A stretch of 6,370 bases of DNA, from contig DUZM01000252.1 of the NCBI GenBank assembly GCA_013349485.1, forward strand, positions 1 to 6,370. The letters run 5' to 3'. The translations under genes were made by a program, and so were the position numbers. The DNA comes from Candidatus Hydrogenedentota bacterium (lineage in GTDB: Bacteria > Hydrogenedentota > Hydrogenedentia > Hydrogenedentales > SLHB01). Below the pieces are notes generated by a model. It was not told the DNA's origin. It did no database searches and worked only from the letters and a program-made list of their open reading frames with translations. Position 1 is the stretch's first letter. Every line of letters starts with the position of its first letter. Of the stretch, positions 1-5,523 are shown in pieces.

Positions 1-221
1 AAAATGGCCGCGAGTTTCTTGTCCGACTCGGCACTGACGAGCAGTACGGGGCGAGGCCGTTGCGGCGGGCGGTGCAGCAATACATCGAGGACCCGTTATC
101 GGAGTTGCTGCTGAAGGGCTTTTTCACGCCGGGCTCGGCGGTCGAAATTCATCCATCGGATGAAGAGGAGAAACTCGTTTTTGAACCTATGGTGCCTGCA
201 GCGGAAGGTGTGACCACTTGA
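1..221 (+). CDS. clpC: ClpC-type AAA+ ATPase (Hsp100), C-terminal fragment
   Basis: Only the last 72 codons are present, read in the frame beginning at base 3; the 5' end lies outside the window. The peptide contains YGARPLRRAVQ followed by IEDPLSELLLKG. This is the sensor-2/small subdomain of the second AAA+ module of ClpB/ClpC proteins, where the Arg of GARPLRR contacts the nucleotide. IEDPLSE is closer to the ClpC form than to the usual ClpB form, so ClpC is preferred, but without the N-terminal half ClpB is not excluded. Family role: cytoplasmic hexameric unfoldase, which as ClpC feeds substrates to ClpP. A short acidic segment (DEEEK) and a loose tail ending EGVTT follow the domain. The TGA stop at 219-221 overlaps the TTG start of bamA, so this gene is probably the upstream member of an operon with it. 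Confidence 0.85.
   Translation, partial: NGREFLVRLGTDEQYGARPLRRAVQQYIEDPLSELLLKGFFTPGSAVEIHPSDEEEKLVFEPMVPAAEGVTT
203..208 (+). promoter_or_regulatory. Shine-Dalgarno for bamA, inside clpC
   Basis: GGAAGG lies 9 nt before the TTG at 218, within the last codons of the clp gene. It decides the unusual TTG start: there is no ATG or GTG in the same frame nearby that would keep the signal peptide intact. Confidence 0.6.
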
Positions 222-2518
222 GACAACGCGCTGTCCCCCTCGCACTGGCCGTCGTGGGCGCGGTCTGTGCGGCTGCGCACGCCCAAGACCTTGCCGATCG
301 CACGGTGCGCGAGGTGCGGCTGGATGGACTGGAACGCGTAAACGAGCAGCGCGTGCGTTCCCATCTCGAAGTGAAACCGGGCCAAAAGTACAGTCCGCCC
401 GCGATCGCCCGCGACATCCGCCGCCTCTACGGCCTCGGGTTCTTTGTCACCATCCAGGCCGACGTTTCACTCGAAGAGGACCAACTCATCGTAACGTATC
501 TTCTCTCAGAGAAACGGGTCATCGACGAGATAAAGGTCATCGGCAACAAAAAGATTTCCTCACGGCAGATCCGCAGTGTGCTCTCTTGGCAACGAGGGGA
601 TTCCTTTGTCGAGGATGCATACGACGAAGAGCGCCAAGCCGTCCTCGATCTCTACGCCGACAAAGGATTTCAGAATGCCTCCGTTGATATTCTTGTGGAA
701 GAGACAGGACCTTCCCGGGTGCGCATTACGTTTGCGATCGAGGAAGGCAAAAAGGCGCGCATACGCAGCATCCGCTTTACGGGCAACGAGATCCTCTCGC
801 AGCGCAAACTTAGAAAACTTATGAAAACAAAGCGGGCGAAATGGTTTCTTGGCGGCAAGTTCGACGAGGCAACGTTCGACGCCGACCTCGAGAACGTCGT
901 TGATGAATACGGCAACTACGGTCGTCTCGAAGCGGCGGTTCCCGACACGGAATTCGAATACGTCAAGAAGGGCAAGCGGCTCGACATAACCATCCGCGTC
1001 GACGAAGGTCCGGAATACCATGTCGAATCCCTGGCCATCGCCAATAACGAAGTCTTTGACGACGATGAACTCCTCAACGCAATCAAAGTGCATGAAGACG
1101 ATGTGCACAACGTTGGCCAGATCCAGAAGGACGCAGAGACCATTGAGAAAGGCTACCAGGACAGCGGCTACGTCCTGGCCCGGGTCACGGCGCGCCCCAC
1201 CATCGATCGCGAGAAGAAAACCACCCACGTGGTGCATGACGTCTATGAGGACGAACTCAAGTACGTCCGCGAAATCGAGATCACCGGCAACACAAGCACC
1301 AAAGACGAGGTTCTCCGAAGGCGACTATTCCTTATCCCTGGCGACCGATACGACGGTGCCATGGTGCAAATGAGCCTCAGGACCCTCGAAGATACCCGCT
1401 ATTTCGAGGAGACCCGAATCACCATGGACCCGGTCGAAGAGGACGATCGGTTCATAAACCTTTTGCTGGACGTTGACGAAGGGAAGACCGGCAACCTCAG
1501 TTTCGGCGCCGGCTACAGCACCGAAGAGAAGTTCGGCGGGTTCATCGAACTCGAACGCACCAACTTTGACATTCTCAACTGGCCGACATTCACGGGCGGC
1601 GGGCAACGGTTCAGGGCGAAGCTAGCCCTCGGCGACGTTCGGAGTGAATATTACCTTAGCTTCATGGATGATGAGATATTCGGCTACCCCCTCGGCGCCG
1701 GCCTGGACATCTTCGACGAGTCCTACGATTACACCGGCGGCATAGACTTCTCCCAGCGGAGTCAAGGCGTGCAACTCCGGTTCGGCAAGATGCTGTCGCC
1801 CTACCTCAACGCCAGGTCGGTGTTCCGGTACAGTGAAGACGACATCACCGACCTGCCGTTCTTGTTCGGCGGATCGCGTTATCGCCGTCATCGCGGCGGC
1901 GACACGACCATCAGCTCGGCTTGGGGTCTCACCCGCAATACCCTCGACTTTAACCGGGACCCGTCGACCGGCGCCAAACACGACGCCGAAATCGAGATCG
2001 CCGGATTGGGAGGCGACAACCATTTCATTAAGCTACAGCAAGACTCAACGTGGTATTGGCCTCTCGGCGGGAAGAAGAGATGGGTTCTTTCGGTGCGGGC
2101 GCGCCTCGGATGGGTGGACGAATACGGCTCTTCAGACTACGTTCCCATCACCGAGCGCTTTTTTGCCGGCGGCAGCAGCACCGTGCGCGGCTATGATACA
2201 CGCGATATCGGCCCCAAGGAACGCCGGTTCATCTGGTGGGGCGAGAAGAGCGCTATCGGCGGCGAGTTCCGTTCCGTGAACAATATCGAGGTCAAATACA
2301 AGCTCACCAACCAATTCCGGTTGTACGCCTTCTACGACAATGGCGGCGTATGGGAAACTATCGGCGACTTCGATCTCAGCAACTACAAACACAGTGTCGG
2401 CCTGGGTCTTGGCGTAGATGTGCCCGTTATGGGACCCGTCCGCATCGACTATGGCTTCCCCATCAATCCCGACAGCGACCAGGGCTCCGGACGCCTCCAC
2501 TTTAACGTCCGCTTCTAG
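218..2518 (+). CDS. bamA: Outer membrane protein assembly factor BamA (Omp85/YaeT)
   Basis: This 766-residue protein has the usual length and architecture of BamA, which folds and inserts beta-barrel proteins into the outer membrane. Residues 1-22 form a signal peptide: Arg-2 and Arg-4, a hydrophobic core, and an AHA cleavage motif before Gln-23. Five POTRA repeats follow at about 28-100, 101-179, 180-267, 268-347 and 348-422. They are recognisable by recurring strand signatures such as IKVIGNKKIS, IRFTGNEILS and IEITGNTSTKDEVLRR. The barrel runs from about 425 (GNLSFGAGYS) to the end. It includes NRDPSTG (579-585), the Omp85 loop-6 motif VRGY (656-659) followed by IGP, the strand FYDNGGVW (705-712), and a terminal FNVRF with the C-terminal Phe expected of outer-membrane barrels. 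The TTG start overlaps the clp stop by 4 bp and gives an intact signal peptide. The gene is not followed by the common skp/lpxD/fabZ/lpxA set; instead a convergent gene abuts it. The identification is very secure; only the start codon is inferred. Confidence 0.97.
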   Translation: MRQRAVPLALAVVGAVCAAAHAQDLADRTVREVRLDGLERVNEQRVRSHLEVKPGQKYSPPAIARDIRRLYGLGFFVTIQADVSLEEDQLIVTYLLSEKRVIDEIKVIGNKKISSRQIRSVLSWQRGDSFVEDAYDEERQAVLDLYADKGFQNASVDILVEETGPSRVRITFAIEEGKKARIRSIRFTGNEILSQRKLRKLMKTKRAKWFLGGKFDEATFDADLENVVDEYGNYGRLEAAVPDTEFEYVKKGKRLDITIRVDEGPEYHVESLAIANNEVFDDDELLNAIKVHEDDVHNVGQIQKDAETIEKGYQDSGYVLARVTARPTIDREKKTTHVVHDVYEDELKYVREIEITGNTSTKDEVLRRRLFLIPGDRYDGAMVQMSLRTLEDTRYFEETRITMDPVEEDDRFINLLLDVDEGKTGNLSFGAGYSTEEKFGGFIELERTNFDILNWPTFTGGGQRFRAKLALGDVRSEYYLSFMDDEIFGYPLGAGLDIFDESYDYTGGIDFSQRSQGVQLRFGKMLSPYLNARSVFRYSEDDITDLPFLFGGSRYRRHRGGDTTISSAWGLTRNTLDFNRDPSTGAKHDAEIEIAGLGGDNHFIKLQQDSTWYWPLGGKKRWVLSVRARLGWVDEYGSSDYVPITERFFAGGSSTVRGYDTRDIGPKERRFIWWGEKSAIGGEFRSVNNIEVKYKLTNQFRLYAFYDNGGVWETIGDFDLSNYKHSVGLGLGVDVPVMGPVRIDYGFPINPDSDQGSGRLHFNVRF

Positions 2519-2943
2519 CGCAACTTGGCGGAGGCCATTGCCCGGTGCAACGCCGGAACAAGCTCCGGTTCCAGGTCCGCGCGCAAAACGATCTCGTCTG
2601 CGCCCGACTCCAGCGCGCTCCGCCCGAGACTGCCCGTACGCAGCGGCGTAACGGCTACGATGCCCGCCCGTGGAAACTCGCGTCGCAACTCATAGATGGC
2701 CTCGAGACTGCTCATGCCCCCTGTCCCCACGTCCACAACAATTCCTCGAGGGCGTTGTGCTCGGGCCACCTCAAGGGCGGCCGCTGCGCGCCCGCAGGCC
2801 GCCATGACCGGGCCATCTGCACGCCGCAGCAGCGCACTAACGGCTTTGACAAAGTCAGGGCTGTCACTTATGGCTAAAACCGGACCCGACCTTCCCACTG
2901 AACTGTACTCTCCCTGTGCTTCCAACCGATGCCTGCCGTCCAT
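2515..2943 (-). CDS. Stand-alone response regulator receiver (REC) domain protein, partly degenerate
   Basis: The protein is one receiver domain without an output domain (142 aa from the ATG at 2943). The fold is visible as VLAISDSPDFVKAVSALLRR, then RGIVVDVGTGGMSSLEAIYELRREFP, then GIVAVTPL and ALESGADEIVL. Asp-71 is the expected phospho-acceptor and Thr-99 the conserved Thr/Ser. The normal acidic pair at the top of the domain is Ser-26/Asp-27, and the invariant Lys is Arg-121. Magnesium binding and phosphotransfer may therefore be altered. Single-domain receivers usually act as phosphate relays or by protein contact; no partner kinase is in the window. The start is uncertain. A GTG at 2898 (127 aa) has a better GGGAG Shine-Dalgarno about 11 nt upstream and leaves only a few residues before the domain, so it is a strong alternative. 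The TAG stop is the complement of 2515-2517 and overlaps the bamA stop. Assignment to the REC fold is fairly sure; function is unknown. Confidence 0.75.
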   Translation of the reverse strand: MDGRHRLEAQGEYSSVGRSGPVLAISDSPDFVKAVSALLRRADGPVMAACGRAAAALEVARAQRPRGIVVDVGTGGMSSLEAIYELRREFPRAGIVAVTPLRTGSLGRSALESGADEIVLRADLEPELVPALHRAMASAKLR

Positions 2944-3122
2944 CGCACCGCCCGCTCACAGTTGTGTCTGGACGTAGACGCTGGCGTGATGCAAACACTC
3001 GGCACGATGTGCACACGACTCAAAACGCGCAGAGAGTCGGTTGCCATGCCTCCAGTCCAACCGTTTGAAGTAGAAGAACACGCACCAGCCGCCCGGAAGA
3101 CGCGGCGAATTCGAGTTTTCTA

Positions 3123-3242
3123 TCAGGGGTACGCCGGGAAGCGGGGGGGGGTAAGCCAGCGCTCGTGTGAAGCATTCGGAAGAGCGGTCGCCTTGCCGGT
3201 TCTCGATGGCACAAAACGAGGAAGCGCACACTCTCTTGCCAT
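3123..3242 (-). CDS. Possible small ORF of 39 codons with strong ribosome binding site
   Basis: On the minus strand AGGAGGT (3247-3253) stands 4 nt before an ATG at 3242; a second in-frame ATG at 3245 sits almost against it. The frame runs 39 codons to a TGA at 3123-3125 and begins MARECALPRFVPSRTGK. The peptide is basic and Pro-rich, with no membrane segment or motif I recognise. It contains the nine-C tract, so a one-base slip there would change its C-terminus. It points toward the receiver gene about 180 bp downstream and could be a leader ORF, the start of a decayed gene, or chance. The ribosome-binding site is the only real support. Confidence 0.2.
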   Translation of the reverse strand: MARECALPRFVPSRTGKATALPNASHERWLTPPRFPAYP

Positions 3243-3318
3243 CATTACCTCCTAACACCAGCAAAACTTCGTTTCTGCAAATAGTGTTGCCGATGCCAGC
3301 AGAGAGCGCAACAGTAAT

Positions 3319-3347
3319 CGTTGGGAAATCCTGGGAGAAACCCAACG
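3319..3347. repeat. Perfect 7-bp inverted repeat (hairpin)
   Basis: CGTTGGG at 3319-3325 is exactly complementary to CCCAACG at 3341-3347, enclosing a 15-nt loop. No T-run follows on either strand, so it is not an intrinsic terminator. It could be an operator half-site pair or part of an RNA leader of the downstream sugar operon. A chance match is also possible in GC-rich DNA. Confidence 0.4.
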
Positions 3348-3417
3348 GGCGCGCCGAAACCCTTGCCCCGTCACTTCGGCTGGCCGCTGAGCGCTCGAGG
3401 CGAGGTCCCCTGGTTCG

Positions 3418-3440
3418 CTGGGTGCGCCCGGAGCCTTTTT
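3418..3440 (+). terminator. Weak terminator-like hairpin with T-run
   Basis: CTGGG (3418-3422) can pair with CCCGG (3427-3431), including one G-T pair, around the loop TGCG. Four bases later comes TTTTT (3436-3440). The stem is short and no plus-strand gene lies directly upstream, so this is at best a weak attenuator-like element before the epimerase operon. Confidence 0.2.
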
Positions 3441-3581
3441 CCATTCCGTCGCGGCCATGTAACGCCGTTGCCCACGGATGTATGCCTCAAGTCAGCGGAT
3501 TGCAGCCGTAGTGAGGACATGCTACCCTACCGGCCGTGGGGTCAGGCGGAGTTCGTAGAATGAGTGCGAGGCATGCCGCAT

Positions 3582-3587
3582 GGGGAG
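3582..3587 (+). promoter_or_regulatory. Shine-Dalgarno of the epimerase gene
   Basis: GGGGAG stands 6 nt before the ATG at 3594. It decides the start against an in-frame GTG at 3564 and an ATG at 3573, which have no comparable site and would only add an unconserved N-terminal extension. Confidence 0.75.
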
Positions 3588-3593
3588 ACGAAG

Positions 3594-4457
3594 ATGAAAG
3601 TGAGCGTGAACTACTGGATGGTCGGCGGATTTGAAGGCGAACTGCCGATTGCCGACGCGGCGCAGACGGCCAAATCCATCGGCTACGATGCCATCGAGTT
3701 GTGTTATGGCGCAGGCGAATTGCTGCCGTCTACGGATGAGGGGAAACTGGCAGCGTTGAGAAGTCGAATTGCCGAGGCCGGGCTCGAGATTGCCTCACTG
3801 GCAACCGGCGCGTACTGGCGTACGTCGCTGTCCAGTCCCGACGACACGGAACGCACCGCAGCCGTCGAGTTTACCGAGGCCTACATCAAAGCGGCGGGCG
3901 CGTTGGGGGTGGACGCCGTTCTGGTTGTACCCGGTTCGGTGGACGTGGGTTGGGATCCATCGCGGCCGGTGGTTCCGGCGAAGCAGGCGTATGCGTTGTC
4001 GCAACGCTCGATCCGCACGCTGCTGCCGGTTGCCGAGGCCGCAGGCGTGTGTGTGGCCGTCGAGAACGTTTGGAATAAGTTTCTGACAGGGCCGTTCGAG
4101 TTTGCGTCGTATATCGACTCGTTTGCGTCGCCTTTCGTCAAGGCGTATTTCGATGTCGGCAACTGCCTCATCAACGGATATCCCGAACACTGGATCGAGC
4201 TGCTCGGCGACAGGATCGCGCGCCTCCATTTCAGGAATTTCACGCGGAAGAATTGCGGCGGGACGCTCGACGACTTCGCCGCCAGCTTGCTCGACGGCGA
4301 CGTTGATTGGCGTCGAGTATTCGAGGCCCTTAACGCGATCGGCTATGACGGTTACGTAACCGCCGAGGTGATCGTCGGCGATGCGGGCATGCCCAACATC
4401 GAGCAAGCCGAACGGGTGTGCGGCGAGATGAAGCGTCTCATCGAGCAATACGGCTGA
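3594..4457 (+). CDS. Sugar phosphate isomerase/epimerase (xylose isomerase-like TIM barrel)
   Basis: The 287-residue protein has the length and motif order of the AP-endonuclease-2/xylose-isomerase-like TIM-barrel family (PF01261). Barrel strands are visible in KSIGYDAIELCYG (28-39), LEIASLATG (64-72), GVDAVLVVPG (105-114) and GVCVAVENVW (151-160). The four expected divalent-metal ligands are present: Glu-157 in VAVENVW, Asp-187 in YFDVGN, His-212 in RLHFRNF and Glu-258 in VTAEVI. Family members isomerise or epimerise ketoses and sugar phosphates, or act on inositol derivatives (IolE/IolI-like), in the cytoplasm; the substrate cannot be decided here. There is no signal peptide. The ATG at 3594 is chosen for its Shine-Dalgarno and because the first barrel strand (MKVSVNYW) starts directly there. 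The oxidoreductase gene begins 14 nt after its stop, so the two almost certainly form one transcription unit. Confidence 0.88.
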   Translation: MKVSVNYWMVGGFEGELPIADAAQTAKSIGYDAIELCYGAGELLPSTDEGKLAALRSRIAEAGLEIASLATGAYWRTSLSSPDDTERTAAVEFTEAYIKAAGALGVDAVLVVPGSVDVGWDPSRPVVPAKQAYALSQRSIRTLLPVAEAAGVCVAVENVWNKFLTGPFEFASYIDSFASPFVKAYFDVGNCLINGYPEHWIELLGDRIARLHFRNFTRKNCGGTLDDFAASLLDGDVDWRRVFEALNAIGYDGYVTAEVIVGDAGMPNIEQAERVCGEMKRLIEQYG

Positions 4458-4463
4458 GGGAGG
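4458..4463 (+). promoter_or_regulatory. Shine-Dalgarno of the oxidoreductase gene
   Basis: GGGAGG begins directly after the epimerase stop codon. It is 8 nt from the ATG at 4472 but only 2 nt from the in-frame ATG at 4466, so the second ATG is the better start. Its position next to the upstream stop suits re-initiation by ribosomes finishing the epimerase. Confidence 0.7.
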
Positions 4464-4471
4464 CCATGACA

Positions 4472-5464
4472 ATGGTTAAGGTAGGCATCATCGGTTTTGG
4501 ATTTATCGGACGCATGCATTTGGCGACCCTGCGCGCGGGCGGCCTGGCCGAAGTCGTCGCCGTCGCGGATGGGGACGCATCGAGGCTTGCTCGAAGCGGA
4601 GCCGGGGACGGCAATATCGCTATCGAGGGCGACACAAGCCTGGTGGATGTTGAAACCTTCGAGGACCCCAACAAACTGCTGGACAGTGAAAACGTGGAGG
4701 CGGTGATTCTGGGCGTTCCCACGTACCTTCACAAATCATACATTCTCAAGTCCATCGAGGCCGGCAAGCACATTCTGTGCGAAAAGCCAATGGTGCTCGA
4801 CGCAAACGAGGGCTGCGAGGTCATCGCGGCGCTCGAAGGCTACGATCGCGTATTCATGGTGGCCCATTGCATCCGGTTCTGGCCGGCGTATGTCAAGGCC
4901 TACGAGCTTGTGCGTGAACAAATCTACGGACACGTGCTGTCAGCGCATTTCGTTCGGAACAGCCCCAAACCGCTCTGGGCGTGGGACAACTGGTTGCTGG
5001 ACGAACAGCGGAGCGGCGGCGCAATCCTCGATTTGCACATCCATGACGTCGACTACGTGAACTATCTCCTTGGAAAACCCACGGAAATCGCCGCTGCGGG
5101 AATCAGGGAAGGCAAGGAAGGTATTGGCCAAATCGTGGCGCTGTACACGTACGCGGACGGCCCCGTTGTGAGTCTGGACGGCGGCTGGGCCCACCAACCG
5201 ACCTTTCCGTTCCGAATGACGTTCCGTATATCGCTTGAGGAGGCCACGCTCGAGTCGGATGGCGCCGCGTTGCACGTCCACACGGCGTCCGGCGAACACC
5301 TCGTGCCCGAACTGCTGCCGGGCGACGGCTATTCACGTGAACAGGAATACTTCTTCGCGTGCATCCGAGACGGTAAGACACCCGCGATCGTGACCGTGCA
5401 ATCGTCGCTGGAAGCGATAGCCCTCGTCGAGGAAGAAAAGGCCGCGATAGGGAGAAGTGGCTAG
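4472..5464 (+). CDS. Gfo/Idh/MocA family NAD(P)-dependent oxidoreductase
   Basis: This 330-residue cytoplasmic enzyme has the two-domain layout of Gfo/Idh/MocA dehydrogenases. The N-terminal Rossmann fold starts VKVGIIGFGFIGRMHL, with the GxGxxG dinucleotide loop at 8-13. An acidic Asp-33 follows strand two in VVAVAD, which is usual for NAD preference. The signature EKP is at 104-106, with Lys-105 the expected catalytic lysine. The C-terminal alpha/beta substrate domain contains GGAILDLHIHDVDYV (182-196), in which Asp-187 and His-191 occupy the usual catalytic/substrate positions. Such enzymes oxidise or reduce a hydroxyl or keto group on sugars, amino sugars or inositols. With an epimerase upstream, a two-step interconversion of one sugar or cyclitol is a reasonable inference, but no substrate is implied by sequence. 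An alternative start at 4466 adds two residues. The TAG stop lies in the first units of a heptamer repeat array, so the last residues may have been shaped by it. Confidence 0.9.
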   Translation: MVKVGIIGFGFIGRMHLATLRAGGLAEVVAVADGDASRLARSGAGDGNIAIEGDTSLVDVETFEDPNKLLDSENVEAVILGVPTYLHKSYILKSIEAGKHILCEKPMVLDANEGCEVIAALEGYDRVFMVAHCIRFWPAYVKAYELVREQIYGHVLSAHFVRNSPKPLWAWDNWLLDEQRSGGAILDLHIHDVDYVNYLLGKPTEIAAAGIREGKEGIGQIVALYTYADGPVVSLDGGWAHQPTFPFRMTFRISLEEATLESDGAALHVHTASGEHLVPELLPGDGYSREQEYFFACIRDGKTPAIVTVQSSLEAIALVEEEKAAIGRSG

Positions 5465-5522
5465 TGGCTGGTTGTTAATTGTCAGTAACCAAGAACCGGA
5501 AACTAGAAACCAGGAATTAGCC
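5456..5522. repeat. Degenerate 7-nt tandem repeat array between convergent genes
   Basis: Almost the whole gap between two convergent genes reads in a 7-base register. At the left edge AGTGGCT occurs twice in exact tandem (5456-5462, 5463-5469). From 5488 come four units resembling ACCAGAA: ACCAAGA, ACCGGAA, ACTAGAA and ACCAGGA, followed by the weaker ATTAGCC. The left half is G/T-rich and the right half A/C-rich, so the halves are roughly inverted: CTGGTT at 5468-5473 is complementary to AACCAG at 5508-5513. A local hairpin of 8 pairs with two G-T pairs can form between 5469-5476 and 5484-5491. No T-run follows, so it is not a standard terminator. The composition is unlike either flanking gene. 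Heptamer short tandem repeats are known from intergenic DNA of some bacteria, notably filamentous cyanobacteria; membership of a named family is not claimed. Confidence 0.6.
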
Positions 5523-5523
5523 G

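Larger units (their letters stand above)
2944..3593. other. Long intergenic stretch without a convincing gene
   Basis: About 650 bases separate the minus-strand receiver gene from the plus-strand epimerase gene, so this is a divergent region that should hold both promoters. Open frames exist on both strands, but none has recognisable motifs, and several overlap one another in different frames, as expected of GC-rich non-coding DNA. Composition is uneven: 3241-3300 has only 27 G/C of 60, clearly poorer than the flanking genes. Visible elements are a run of nine G at 3143-3151, an inverted repeat at 3319-3347, a weak hairpin plus T-run at 3418-3440, and a small minus-strand ORF with a strong Shine-Dalgarno at 3123-3242. 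A weak -35/-10 pair for the epimerase operon could be TTGCAG at 3500 and TACCCT at 3523 (17-nt spacer), but each box matches the sigma-70 consensus at only three of six bases. An eroded gene or an undescribed structured RNA is possible. Confidence 0.5.

Noticed and set aside
560..1237. 225-codon open frame on the minus strand
   Set aside because: It lies wholly inside bamA, whose plus-strand product is certain. Its translation has no recognisable motif, and long antisense frames are expected in GC-rich genes.
1622..2023. 133-codon minus-strand frame
   Set aside because: It is antisense to the bamA barrel region, with no domain and no ribosome site of note.
2929..3255. 108-codon plus-strand frame
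   Set aside because: It overlaps the start of the receiver gene and several minus-strand frames, has no clear ribosome site, and the protein is unrecognisable.
2956..3444. 162-codon minus-strand frame in the intergenic region
   Set aside because: The composition looks non-coding (many Arg, Ser, Pro and scattered Cys), no motif is recognised, and it overlaps other equally open frames.
3330..3470. Possible tRNA or structured RNA because of GGTTCG and several short hairpins
   Set aside because: No acceptor stem, anticodon arm or proper T-arm could be assembled, and I recognise no conserved core of RNase P, SRP RNA, tmRNA or a riboswitch.
3564..3593. N-terminal extension of the epimerase from a GTG at 3564
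   Set aside because: The ATG at 3594 has a strong Shine-Dalgarno at 6 nt and starts exactly at the first barrel strand; the ten extra residues look like untranslated leader.
3795..4472. 225-codon minus-strand frame
   Set aside because: It is antisense to the epimerase gene, whose metal-ligand motifs are intact.
5469..5491. Intrinsic terminator in the repeat array
   Set aside because: A hairpin can be drawn, but two of its eight pairs are G-T and no T-run follows on either strand.
5456..5522. CRISPR array
   Set aside because: The units are 7 nt, contiguous and degenerate, with no spacers and no cas genes.
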